A DNA stretch of 64,000 bases from DAMCZI01 sp032095175 (lineage in GTDB: Bacteria; Bacillota; Clostridia; Clostridiales; Caloramatoraceae): NCBI GenBank assembly GCA_032095175.1, contig DAMCZI010000015.1, positions 47,083 through 111,082 on the forward strand. The letters are read 5' to 3'. Position numbers and translations under genes: made by a program. Of the stretch, positions 37,181 to 45,403 are shown piece by piece (position 1 is the stretch's first letter; every line of letters begins with the position of its first letter). The notes below the pieces were generated by a model. The model had not been told where the DNA came from. It searched no databases and saw nothing but the letters and a program-made list of their open reading frames with translations.

Positions 37181-37583
37181 GGTCATGCCTCCACTGTTAA
37201 CATTAATCTTTTCATAATATCATGTCACCAACCCCTTTGCAACTTCCCCCATAGACATGTACTACCAAACTCCTATAATCAGCATAACTATTTAAATATA
37301 TAAAATAAAAACCTTATTTTTCACTAATGTTAACTTGTATTTTAAGTAGAATGCATTTTAACAAAAAACTTTGAGTGCAGTATATGGAAATATTATTTAT
37401 GTCTTATATGTTATTTTTTTAAATTTATGTTTATATACTCAATATTTTAAGTAATCTGTATCTATCTAGCCTTAATTCCATTTTTTCCCTTTTTATAGCT
37501 GCTATTAGCATCTAATCATTATTGCTACTCCTGGAATATATTGTTATATTTATATTAATAAAATATTTATTGGAGGGAATAAA
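37181..37583. other. Divergent intergenic region
   Basis: About 400 bp of A+T-rich sequence with no gene. A candidate plus-strand promoter is listed separately; nothing else stands out. Confidence 0.5.
37522..37550 (+). promoter_or_regulatory. Candidate promoter of the small secreted protein gene
   Basis: TTGCTA and TATATT are separated by 17 bases and end 33 bp before the start codon at 37584. The -35 box matches the consensus only in its first three bases and one other. Confidence 0.4.
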
Positions 37584-37943
37584 ATGAAAAAGACTAGAAT
37601 TTCTTTGGCAATAATTCTTACACTACTATTAACCTTTTGCTTAAGTACAGTTTCATATGCAGACACAAAAGAAACTGCACCTCAGCCTGTTCCAGAACAA
37701 CAAAGTATTGTAGTACCTATGGGACAAATTTGTCCAGAATGTGAGATTGGCACTGTATTTATTTCAAAAAAATATAGTCCATACACATTTCTACGTGCAT
37801 ATATATGCACTACGCATACCCACTGCACAGTTGAGGTATGGACAAGAACAGTAATAACAACATACAAGTGCAATTATTGCGGTGCCGGAACATCTATTAC
37901 ATCAACTGAAAATGACTATAGACATATTTCCACTAGTAAATAA
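37584..37943 (+). CDS. Small secreted protein with two CxxC pairs
   Basis: This 119-residue protein has a clear signal peptide (basic start, hydrophobic core to about residue 20, cut after SYA). The mature part has CPEC near residue 50, CNYC near 99, and further Cys and His residues (CTTHTHC), which suggests a zinc-ribbon-like or disulfide-held fold outside the cell. I know no function for it. It is monocistronic, with a good ribosome-binding site (GGAGGG) and its own terminator. Confidence 0.75.
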   Translation: MKKTRISLAIILTLLLTFCLSTVSYADTKETAPQPVPEQQSIVVPMGQICPECEIGTVFISKKYSPYTFLRAYICTTHTHCTVEVWTRTVITTYKCNYCGAGTSITSTENDYRHISTSK

Positions 37944-37993
37944 ATTACATAATTTCCCCAAAAGTGAAGTATTGCTCAAGGAAAGAAGCAAAT

Positions 37994-38022
37994 AAAGCCT
38001 GCCTTTAGGTAGGCTTTTAAAA
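37994..38022 (+). terminator. Terminator after the small secreted protein gene
   Basis: A stem AAAGCCTGCCT with AGGTAGGCTTT (one G-T pair) is followed by T- and A-rich sequence on the plus strand. Confidence 0.8.
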
Positions 38023-38057
38023 TTTTTTAGAATTTTAATTTCTTTGATTGGAAAGAA

Positions 38058-38092
38058 AACCCCCTGGGTTTTAGAAGAAACCTGGGGGGTGT
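38058..38092 (-). terminator. Terminator after hydA
   Basis: A C-rich/G-rich stem (AACCCCCTGGGTTT with AAACCTGGGGGGT, containing two G-T pairs on the DNA strand) is followed on the minus strand by TTTTCTTTCC. Confidence 0.8.
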
Positions 38093-38112
38093 TAGTGGAT
38101 TATTGATTATAT

Positions 38113-39849
38113 TTAGAATTTGTTTCTTTTTTGGTAGTGAGTGTGGAGAAGTTGGTGACTTAGGTGGCTGTTGGGTTCGCCGAGGAATTCATCGTAGAGT
38201 TTCTTGATGTAAGGGTTTTTGTGGGATTTTCTGATTGGAAGGGATTTGTCCTCGTCGTATATTGCTTTGGCCCTTTCAACCTTTATATCCATGCTCTCCC
38301 TTGCTTTGATGGTTGGAATTGGCTGGCCACCTCCTGTTACACATCCTCCTGGACAAGCCATTACTTCTATAAAGTCAAAGTTTTTATCTCCGTTTTGAAC
38401 CATTTCCATGAGTTCTCTAGCATTTCCCAGTCCATGGGCTATGGCTGTCTTTACTGTTCTGCCATCTGGGAGTTCTATTGATGCTTCCTTTATCCCTTGA
38501 GTTCCCCTTACTGCTGAAAAATCTATTGATTCTAGTTCCTTACCTGCTGTTATTTCGAAGATGGTTCTAAGTGCTGCCTCTGCAACGCCTCCGGTTGCTC
38601 CGAATATAACTGCTGCACCTGTGGATTCTCCAAGAGGATTATCAAATTGCTCTTCCTTTAGATTTTCAAAGTCTATTCCAAATTCCTTTATCAATTGTCC
38701 AAGTTCCCTTGTGGTGAGAACTATATCAACATCCTGAAGGTTGTTATTTGAAAGTTCTTCCCTTTGATTTTCAAATTTCTTTGCAACACATGGCATTATT
38801 GATACTACTACTATTTTAGCTGGATCTATTCCCTCTTTTTTAGCATAGTAACTCTTTATAACAGCACCTTCCATTTCATGTGGAGACTTACAGGTTGACA
38901 GATTATCAAGCATTTCAGGGTAATTGTGCTCAACAAATTTTACCCATCCTGGACAACAGGATGTCATCAATGGAAGGCTTTTTCCTGTTTCAAGTCTCTT
39001 TAAAAGTTCTGTTCCTTCCTCCATTATTGTTAGGTCTGCAGCGAAATCTGTATCAAATACCTTTTTAAATCCAATCTTCCTTAAAGCTGCAGCCATCTTC
39101 CCTGTTACCCTCGTTCCAACTGGCAACCCAAATTCTTCTCCTAGAGCAACTCTTACTGCTGGAGCTGTTTGTACAACAACATACTTTTCATTGTCCTCTA
39201 GCGCCTTTAATACATCAGTTATATTTTCTTTTTCCTGAAGTGCTCCTACAGGACATGCCATTATGCATTGCCCACAATTTATACAAACAGTTTCTGAAAG
39301 GGGTTTTTGGTATGGAGGGGACACAACTGTCTGAAATCCCCTTTTAGCATAACCAATTGCATTAACACTCTGCATGCTACCACAAGCAGAAATACATCTT
39401 CCACATAATATACATTTTTCAGGATCCCTTACAACAGATGTTGAAGAGTCATCCTTTTCTCCCTTTGTTTTTTCTCCTTCATATCTTATATCTCTAATAT
39501 TCAATTCCTTTGCAATGCTTTGAAGTTCACACTTTTCATTTCTGCTGCATGATGTACATTCCCTTTTGTGGTTTGATAAAAGCAGTTCCACAACTGTTTT
39601 CCTTGCTTCTCTTACCTTTGGGGTATTTGTCTTTATCTTCATTCCATTTTCAGCTTCAAGGGAGCAGGAGGCGATAAGCCTTGGTCCAACCTCAACAACA
39701 CATACCCTGCAGCTTGAAGTTTTGCTTATATCCTTAAGATAACAGAGAGTCGGTATCTTGATTCCTACCATCCTTGCTGCCTCAAGGACTGTTGTTCCCT
39801 TAGGTACCTGAATCTCTATCCCATCTATGGTAATGTTAACCATTTCCAT
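38113..39849 (-). CDS. hydA: [FeFe] hydrogenase catalytic subunit HydA
   Basis: This 578-residue protein has an N-terminal [2Fe-2S] ferredoxin domain (Cys near residues 36-62), a His-Cys3 [4Fe-4S] site (HKRECTSC), two [4Fe-4S] clusters (CILCGRCISAC and CINCGQCIMAC) and the H-cluster domain. All H-cluster motifs are intact: TSCCPGW (proton-shuttle and ligand Cys at 298/299), MPC (354) and MACPGGC (499, 503). With HydB and HydC it forms a trimeric enzyme, probably electron-bifurcating, that uses NADH and ferredoxin to make hydrogen. The ATG at 39849 follows GGAG by 8 bases. It is the last gene of the operon. Confidence 0.96.
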   Translation of the reverse strand: MEMVNITIDGIEIQVPKGTTVLEAARMVGIKIPTLCYLKDISKTSSCRVCVVEVGPRLIASCSLEAENGMKIKTNTPKVREARKTVVELLLSNHKRECTSCSRNEKCELQSIAKELNIRDIRYEGEKTKGEKDDSSTSVVRDPEKCILCGRCISACGSMQSVNAIGYAKRGFQTVVSPPYQKPLSETVCINCGQCIMACPVGALQEKENITDVLKALEDNEKYVVVQTAPAVRVALGEEFGLPVGTRVTGKMAAALRKIGFKKVFDTDFAADLTIMEEGTELLKRLETGKSLPLMTSCCPGWVKFVEHNYPEMLDNLSTCKSPHEMEGAVIKSYYAKKEGIDPAKIVVVSIMPCVAKKFENQREELSNNNLQDVDIVLTTRELGQLIKEFGIDFENLKEEQFDNPLGESTGAAVIFGATGGVAEAALRTIFEITAGKELESIDFSAVRGTQGIKEASIELPDGRTVKTAIAHGLGNARELMEMVQNGDKNFDFIEVMACPGGCVTGGGQPIPTIKARESMDIKVERAKAIYDEDKSLPIRKSHKNPYIKKLYDEFLGEPNSHLSHQLLHTHYQKRNKF

Positions 39850-39871
39850 CTTATACACTCCTTCTGCAACC

Positions 39872-41665
39872 TTATTTCTTAACTATTGCCTTGAACGGGC
39901 ATTTTTCCATACATACACCACATTTCAGGCATTTTTCAGAATCTATATTAAAGGTTTCTTTAATCTTTCCGGTTATTGCACCTGCTGGACAGTTCTTTGC
40001 ACATATGCCACAGCCTCTGCATTTATCCTGTAGAATTGTATATTTCAAAAGCCCTTTACATGCTCCAGCCGGGCATTTCTTATCAACTATATGAGCAATG
40101 TATTCATCCCTAAAATACTTAAGCGTAGAAAGTACAGGGTTAGGTGCAGTTTGTCCAAGTCCGCAGAGAGATGCAGTTTTTACTTGATTTGCAAGATTCT
40201 CTAACTTATCCAAGTCCTCCATGGTACCCTTTCCCTGAGTTATCTTTTCCAATATCTCAAGCATTCTTTTGGTTCCTACTCTACATGGGGTACACTTACC
40301 GCAGGATTCATCCTTTATGAAATCCAGATAGAACCTTGCTACATCCACCATACAATTATCTTCGTCTAAAACAATCATACCTCCTGAGCCCATCATGGAA
40401 CCTTGAGCGGTAAGGTTATCATAATCTATTGGAGTATCCAAATTCTCTGAAGTAATACATCCTCCAGAAGGTCCTCCAGTCTGTACTGCCTTAAACTTTT
40501 TATTATTTGGTATTCCTCCACCTATTTCATATATAACCTCTCTAAGGGTAATACCCATTGGAACTTCGACTAATCCAGTATTTGTAATCTTTCCTCCAAG
40601 GGCAAATACCTTTGTTCCCTTGCTCTTTTCAGTTCCAATACTTGAAAACCAATCTACTCCCTTAAGAATAATCTGTGGTATGTTTGCATAGGTCTCAACA
40701 TTATTTATAACAGTTGGCTTTCCCCACAATCCTTTTACTGCTGGGAATGGTGGCTTTGGAGTAGGCATACCTCTTTTTCCCTCAATAGAATGCATAAGGG
40801 CAGTTTCTTCACCACATACAAAGGCTCCTGCACCAAGCCTTATTTCAATATCGAAATCAAATCCTGAACCTAAAATATTCTTTCCTAATAGACCATAAGC
40901 TTTTGATTGTTCTATTGCAACTTGAAGTCTTTTAACAGCTATTGGGTATTCAGCCCTAATATATATAAATCCTCTATTGGCTCCTATGGAATATCCACCT
41001 ATAGTAAGGGCTTCAAGTATTGCATGTGGATCACCCTCAAGTATGGAACGATCCATGAATGCTCCTGGGTCGCCCTCATCTGCATTACAAATAATATATT
41101 TTTGCTCATTATCCTGTTTTGCTGCAAATTCCCATTTCATACCTGTAGAAAAACCAGCGCCGCCTCTTCCCCTTAAGCCTGCTTTTTTAAGTGTATCTAT
41201 AACCTCATGAGGCTTCATGCTTAGAAGTACCTTTTCAAGAGCCTTATATCCATCAAATGCAAGATACTCATCTATATTTTCAGGGTCTATTACCCCACAA
41301 TTTTTCAATGCAACTCTTTGCTGTTTTTTATAAAAATCAACATCATTTAGAGATTTTATTCTGTCCTCCTCCATTGATTCATGATATATAAGCCTCTTTA
41401 AAATTCTTCCTTTAACAAGATGCTCCATAACCAGTTCAGGAACATCCGAAACACTTACCTTACTGTAGAATGCTCCTTCAGGGTAAACTATAACAACAGG
41501 TCCAAGCTCACATAATCCAAAGCATCCTGTTCTTATAACCTCAATTTCATTTTCTATGCCATGCTTTTTCAGTTCTCTTTCCAAAGCTTCAATTATATCC
41601 CTAGACCCTGATGAAGTACATCCTGTTCCTCCACACACAAGTACTTGAGAACGGTAAAATGTCAT
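39872..41665 (-). CDS. hydB: NADH-binding subunit of bifurcating hydrogenase, HydB
   Basis: This 597-residue NuoF-like protein has an N-terminal thioredoxin-like [2Fe-2S] domain (CGGTGCTSSG, with later GCFGLC), an FMN/NADH-binding core (GLRGRGGAGFSTGMKWEF, CNADEGDPGAF), a [4Fe-4S] site (ESCGKCTPCRVGTKR) and a C-terminal double [4Fe-4S] ferredoxin domain (CRGCGICAKNC, CLKCGVCMEKC). This domain order is that of electron-bifurcating HydB. The gene lies between the 133-residue ferredoxin gene (14 bp gap) and hydA (22 bp). Confidence 0.95.
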   Translation of the reverse strand: MTFYRSQVLVCGGTGCTSSGSRDIIEALERELKKHGIENEIEVIRTGCFGLCELGPVVIVYPEGAFYSKVSVSDVPELVMEHLVKGRILKRLIYHESMEEDRIKSLNDVDFYKKQQRVALKNCGVIDPENIDEYLAFDGYKALEKVLLSMKPHEVIDTLKKAGLRGRGGAGFSTGMKWEFAAKQDNEQKYIICNADEGDPGAFMDRSILEGDPHAILEALTIGGYSIGANRGFIYIRAEYPIAVKRLQVAIEQSKAYGLLGKNILGSGFDFDIEIRLGAGAFVCGEETALMHSIEGKRGMPTPKPPFPAVKGLWGKPTVINNVETYANIPQIILKGVDWFSSIGTEKSKGTKVFALGGKITNTGLVEVPMGITLREVIYEIGGGIPNNKKFKAVQTGGPSGGCITSENLDTPIDYDNLTAQGSMMGSGGMIVLDEDNCMVDVARFYLDFIKDESCGKCTPCRVGTKRMLEILEKITQGKGTMEDLDKLENLANQVKTASLCGLGQTAPNPVLSTLKYFRDEYIAHIVDKKCPAGACKGLLKYTILQDKCRGCGICAKNCPAGAITGKIKETFNIDSEKCLKCGVCMEKCPFKAIVKK

Positions 41666-41679
41666 TTTTCTCCCCCCAA

Positions 41680-42081
41680 TCAGTCTTTTTTGATCGTATA
41701 ATCATTAAGAACTTTTCCATCAACTATATGCATAACATATTCATCAACAACCTTGCCGCCTATTATATGTTCCTTTATAACCCTACGTGCCCTTTCTGGA
41801 GTCATCTTTACATAGGTAACCTTTTCTTCACCAGGTCTTATAACCTCAACTATTGGTTCAAGCCTGCATACACCTATACAGCCTGTTTGAGCAACAACTA
41901 CATCCTTTATATCATTGCTGCTTATTTCATCCATGATAGCAAGAAGTACAGGCCTCGCTCCTGCTGCAATCCCACATGTGGCCATTCCAACTACTATTCT
42001 CGTGCTTGTCCTGTCTTTTCTCTGATTAACCCTGTCGATTGTCTTTTTTCTAATTTCCTCAAGCTCCTGAATGGTCTTCAT
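41680..42081 (-). CDS. Thioredoxin-like [2Fe-2S] ferredoxin of the hydrogenase operon
   Basis: This 133-residue protein has a thioredoxin-like [2Fe-2S] domain with four conserved cysteines visible in CGIAAG (one Cys), TGCIGVC (two Cys) and the preceding ATC. It resembles the N-terminal domain of HydB and stand-alone ferredoxins found in clostridial hydrogenase operons. It may be an extra electron carrier or regulator of the complex. It lies between hydC and hydB. Confidence 0.8.
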   Translation of the reverse strand: MKTIQELEEIRKKTIDRVNQRKDRTSTRIVVGMATCGIAAGARPVLLAIMDEISSNDIKDVVVAQTGCIGVCRLEPIVEVIRPGEEKVTYVKMTPERARRVIKEHIIGGKVVDEYVMHIVDGKVLNDYTIKKD

Positions 42082-42097
42082 AAAATTCCCTCCTTAA

Positions 42098-42589
42098 CTA
42101 TTTGAATTCCTCAAGGATTCTTGGAATATCATCAGGTGTTAGCCTTCCATATACTCTTTCTCCTATCATCATTACAGGTGCAAGACCACATGCTCCAAGA
42201 CACCTTGTTGCTTCAAGTGTAAATTTTCCATCCTTAGTTGTCTTACCAACTTCAACATCAAGTTCCTTTGAAATTCTATCGATTATAGCCTGTGAACCCT
42301 TAACATAACATGCTGTTCCAAGACAAACCTTTATTACGTTCTCACCCTTTGGTTGAAGTGCAAATATTGAATAGAAGGATGCCACCCCATATATTTCTGT
42401 CATCGGAATATTCATGTTTTCAGAGGTTTTTCTCAACGCCTCTTCAGGCAGGTACCCATAAAGATGCTGAATTTCATGGAGTACAGGAATAAGGGCTCCC
42501 TTAATATCCCTGTATTTTTCAATTACTTCTTCAACCATTTTCATTCTCTCATCCTGTTGGCAGCAGCAGCATTGTTTTTCTTCTCCCAC
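42098..42589 (-). CDS. hydC: NuoE-like subunit of bifurcating hydrogenase, HydC
   Basis: This 163-residue protein has a helical N-terminal part and a thioredoxin-like [2Fe-2S] domain with the NuoE pattern CLGTACYVKG ... EATRCLGACGLAPVM. It passes electrons between HydB and other sites. An unusual N-terminal cluster of four consecutive Cys (QCCCCQQD) is of unknown role. The start is a GTG, preceded by AAGGAGAGAATAACC. It is the first gene of the hyd operon, under a Rex-like operator. Confidence 0.9.
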   Translation of the reverse strand: MGEEKQCCCCQQDERMKMVEEVIEKYRDIKGALIPVLHEIQHLYGYLPEEALRKTSENMNIPMTEIYGVASFYSIFALQPKGENVIKVCLGTACYVKGSQAIIDRISKELDVEVGKTTKDGKFTLEATRCLGACGLAPVMMIGERVYGRLTPDDIPRILEEFK

Positions 42590-42608
42590 GGTTATTCTCT
42601 CCTTCCTA

Positions 42609-42626
42609 TTGTTAATAATTTAACTT
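42609..42626 (-). promoter_or_regulatory. Rex-like operator ahead of the hydrogenase operon
   Basis: TTGTTAATAATTTAACTT matches the clostridial Rex pattern TTGTTAANNNNTTAACAA at all fixed positions except the last two. It lies just upstream of the hydC ribosome-binding site. Rex is the NADH/NAD-sensing repressor that is known to control fermentation genes, including hydrogenases, in clostridia. The 340 bp further upstream contain no gene. Confidence 0.6.
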
Positions 42627-42968
42627 AGCAAAACATAAAAATTTCCCCAGCATCCTGGAGTTTCTGCCAGATTTCTAACTGCTTAATAAGTACTTTTAGT
42701 AACCACATGAATTATTAATGGTTATTTTCAAGTACTGTTTTCTCTTATGAATATACAGATTCCTAACATATTGATAACATTTAATTAGGTTCGAAATTTC
42801 CCCATATATATACTCTACATCCATTTTTTGTTATTTTCAAGATAAAATTTAACTGACAAAATAACATCTTTTTACATATTCCGCTATTCTTATAATTAGA
42901 ATCTCCACCCACTAACATAGATATGATATCTAAAGATAACTATGACAATTTATTTTAAGTAAAAATAA

Positions 42969-43002
42969 AACACCATCAAAGCTTAAAGTTTCGACGGTGT
43001 TT
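42969..43002 (-). terminator. Terminator after the formate channel gene
   Basis: Minus-strand arms AACACCGTCGAAA and TTTGATGGTGTT (G-T pairs allowed) are followed by TTATTTTTAC. It lies 180 bp after the channel's stop codon, because element R3 sits in between. Confidence 0.8.
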
Positions 43003-43012
43003 ATTTCCGATA

Positions 43013-43172
43013 AGGCGTATTAAAAAAATAACAAGTCAAAGATTTTGAGGATATTTTGCGTCGGGCAAGAAAATGGAAGCTCAAGCTAGTTGGGCTAACT
43101 TGAGCTTCCATTGACTAAGTATGACACAAAATAGACCAAAATATTGACTTGTTATTTACTTCAATACGCCTA
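43013..43172. mobile_element. R3: 160-bp fold-back (MITE-like) element
   Basis: The ends are 9-bp perfect inverted repeats (AGGCGTATT with AATACGCCT). Inside lie further inverted blocks (ATAACAAGTCAA with TTGACTTGTTAT; ATGGAAGCTCAAG with CTTGAGCTTCCAT), so almost the whole element can fold into one hairpin. It carries no gene. It lies between the stop codon of the formate channel gene and that gene's terminator, which suggests insertion into an existing 3' untranslated region. Confidence 0.75.
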
Positions 43173-43183
43173 AGTAGATTTAT

Positions 43184-44041
43184 TTAACCTTTTATATTCT
43201 CAGATACCTTAGACGCCTTAACAGATGGAAAATACCTGTAGATCAACCAGTAAGCTGTTCCAACAAACACAGCACCACCAATAATGTTTCCAAGGGTTAC
43301 AGGTATCAGATTTCCTATGGCATGTGACCAATTTACATTGGAAATCTTCTCTCCAACATGGGATGCATCAATAAATGCAGGATTCGACTTTGCAAGTATT
43401 CCTATTGAAAAGTAGTACATATTTGCAACACTATGTTCAAATCCAGAAACAACAAATGCCATGACTGGGAACCATATTATAAGTACCTTACCTGCAATGT
43501 CCTTTGCAGCATATGAACCCCATACTGCAAGACAAACTAAAATATTACAGAGTATCCCACTTGAAAAGGCACTGATAAAAGAAAGTCCACCCTTTGCTGC
43601 TGCAACCTTTATTGCATAGCCTCCAAGCTTTCCAGCATTAAACCCAAGGGATCCACTGTTAATTACCAGAAATGCTATTATAAAAGCTCCTATAAAGTTG
43701 GAAAAATAAACAATTATCCAGTTTCTAAGTACTTGTCCAAAGCTTATTTTTCCTTCATACATTGCAGTAACTATAAGTGTATTTCCAGTAAAAAGTTCCC
43801 CTCCACATATTATTACAAACATAAGTCCTACAGGGAATATGATTCCTGAAGCAAACTTTGCAATTCCCGGATTTTCTATACTATGAGAAAACACAGCTGA
43901 AGCAAAGCCACCTAAAGCTATAAAAATACCAGCTAATGTTCCCAAAATTAATAATTGTGGAAAACTAGAGGTGCCCTTCTTAACTCCTGTATTTGTCATC
44001 TCACTGCATATCTCTTGAGATGTAAGCATTCTCTTTTCCAT
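43184..44041 (-). CDS. Formate/nitrite transporter family channel
   Basis: This 285-residue membrane protein has six helices in the FocA/NirC pentameric channel fold. The pore motif GFEHSVANMYY contains the conserved His, and the half-helix motifs GGELFTGNT and NFIGAF are present. Members carry formate, nitrite or hydrosulfide. With hydrogenase and fermentation genes nearby, formate is a fair guess, but no pyruvate formate-lyase gene is in view. A palindromic operator-like site lies upstream. Confidence 0.88.
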   Translation of the reverse strand: MEKRMLTSQEICSEMTNTGVKKGTSSFPQLLILGTLAGIFIALGGFASAVFSHSIENPGIAKFASGIIFPVGLMFVIICGGELFTGNTLIVTAMYEGKISFGQVLRNWIIVYFSNFIGAFIIAFLVINSGSLGFNAGKLGGYAIKVAAAKGGLSFISAFSSGILCNILVCLAVWGSYAAKDIAGKVLIIWFPVMAFVVSGFEHSVANMYYFSIGILAKSNPAFIDASHVGEKISNVNWSHAIGNLIPVTLGNIIGGAVFVGTAYWLIYRYFPSVKASKVSENIKG

Positions 44042-44065
44042 AGAGCAGCTCCTTTCACTATTTTC

Positions 44066-44104
44066 TTTTGAAATATATCACAAAAGATTATATTTTTTTG
44101 TGAT
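44066..44104 (-). promoter_or_regulatory. Operator-like palindromes ahead of the formate channel gene
   Basis: TTTTGAAATATATCACAA (44066-44083) matches a Rex-like pattern TTGTGAANNNNTTCACAA at 12 of 14 fixed positions. It overlaps a perfect inverted repeat ATCACAAAA ... TTTTGTGAT (44077-44104). Either could bind a regulator. The sequence is A+T-rich, so this is tentative. Confidence 0.3.
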
Positions 44105-44110
44105 TTTATC

Positions 44111-44226
44111 TATATAGGTTGCACTAAAATTCTTACATTTTATCTTTACAAACAGCCCTGCTAGATTGGTTCGACCTTAGGATGTTTGTAAAGATAAAAT
44201 GTAATAGAATTTTTGCAACGTATATA
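44111..44226. repeat. R2 fold-back element, copy 2
   Basis: Arms of about 44 bases pair with few mismatches (outer TATATAGGTTGCA with GCAACGTATATA; inner TACATTTTATCTTTACAAAC with its reverse complement). The loop GCCCTGCTAGATTGGTTCGA then CCTTAGGA is shared with copy 1 (25230-25316). R1 copy f follows directly. Confidence 0.8.
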
Positions 44227-44344
44227 TATGTTCCGCATAAATGATTCTACATTGCTCGACCCTAAACATTTATGCGAAATCATATTCCTTGGTTCATAAA
44301 TCGTAATGTACATTATTAAAAGTCTTTATTGCAATTTATATATA
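44227..44344 (+). repeat. R1 element, copy f
   Basis: Hairpin 1 pairs CGCATAAATG with CATTTATGCG around the loop containing GCTCGACCCTAAA. Hairpin 2 is ATAAATCGTAAT with ATTGCAATTTAT (two non-Watson-Crick positions). It ends 3 bp before the stop codon of the PHP gene (convergent orientation). Confidence 0.85.
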
Positions 44345-44347
44345 AAG

Positions 44348-45070
44348 TTATTTTTTCAAATGCTCAAATATTTGTCCAATGTCAATGTTCACCCCATCAA
44401 CATCCATTTCATAAGCTTCCCCACATTCCATTATATCATAAAGATAATGAGCGTCTGAAGATTTTATAAAGTTATATTTTTTGTTTAAAATACCGCATTT
44501 AATGAAATGTTCAATATTTTCCATAGAAAAGTATTCAAGATACTTAATGTTAAGATATTCAGGTACAAAACCAAGATTGATAAGGAGACTGAAGCCCTCC
44601 TTGTCAATGTGAGCAGGTATGAATACTCCTCCCAGACTATTAACCTGATTAAAAGCTTCATCAAATGAGATATCCGCAGATGTAAGAAGCATCCTGTCCT
44701 CATACCCAATTATATCGTCTCTATAGTCAAGTATCACCTGCTCTCCAAAAATGTCAGTTTTATTAGTGAATTTTGGAAGATGATGATATACATAATCTTG
44801 AAAAAGCATGGCCTCATTAAGGGACTGAAAGAGACATACAACATGTATATCCTCCCTCGTTTGAAGTTCCATGCCTGGTATTACAATGATATCTTTATTT
44901 TCTGATGCTTTAATACATGCTCCAGCATTTTTACAGCTATTATGATCAGTAATACCTATAACATCAAGTCCCTTTATCAATGACATGTTTACAATGTTAT
45001 TAGGAGTCATATCTTCGCTTCCACAGGGTGACAATGCTGAATGTATATGCAAATCCACTCTTAATCCCAT
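44348..45070 (-). CDS. PHP-domain metal-dependent phosphoesterase
   Basis: This 240-residue protein has the PHP motifs DLHIHSALSPCG (residues 6-17), GITDHNS, GMELQT, PAHID and SSDAH, which together bind the metal ions. The substrate is unknown. It is the last gene of the five-gene redox-type operon, starting directly after the stop of the DRTGG gene (TAA-ATG). It could hydrolyse a phosphorylated signal, but that is inference. Confidence 0.88.
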   Translation of the reverse strand: MGLRVDLHIHSALSPCGSEDMTPNNIVNMSLIKGLDVIGITDHNSCKNAGACIKASENKDIIVIPGMELQTREDIHVVCLFQSLNEAMLFQDYVYHHLPKFTNKTDIFGEQVILDYRDDIIGYEDRMLLTSADISFDEAFNQVNSLGGVFIPAHIDKEGFSLLINLGFVPEYLNIKYLEYFSMENIEHFIKCGILNKKYNFIKSSDAHYLYDIMECGEAYEMDVDGVNIDIGQIFEHLKK

Positions 45071-45403
45071 TTATATTCCTAATTCCTTTAACCTGCAGCA
45101 TATTTCATATCCATTTTCCCTTGAAAGAAGAATTGGTATATTCTCCTTAACAGCCTTCTCTATTGTAACCTCTTCAAGACTTATACCCTCTGGAATTATT
45201 ATGCAGGATAACTCTAAAAGCACCGCTACAGCGACTATATTGGGATGAATTTGAACCGTTATCCATATGTTTTCTTTATTTGCATGGGACATAACCCAGC
45301 TTAACAGATCACAGCAGTATGCCCCATTAACATCTCTATCCATACCACAATCCCCTGTCAAAACTTCCAACTTAAGGGCTTCTACAACTTCTTTAACCTT
45401 CAT
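45071..45403 (-). CDS. DRTGG-type domain protein (operon copy 2)
   Basis: This 110-residue alpha/beta protein resembles single DRTGG domains, as found next to CBS domains and in some phosphotransacetylases. It shares its pattern (a Gly-Asp-Cys-Gly-Met-Asp stretch, then VNGAYCCDLLSWVMS) with the first-gene protein of this operon (VNFVFGCDLMSDVLA). It probably binds a ligand. The start overlaps the stop of the hydrogenase-like gene (ATGA). Confidence 0.75.
   Translation of the reverse strand: MKVKEVVEALKLEVLTGDCGMDRDVNGAYCCDLLSWVMSHANKENIWITVQIHPNIVAVAVLLELSCIIIPEGISLEEVTIEKAVKENIPILLSRENGYEICCRLKELGI

Noticed and set aside
41611..42105. 164-codon plus-strand frame opposite the hydrogenase ferredoxin gene
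   Set aside because: It is antisense to a clear iron-sulfur protein; low-complexity translation.
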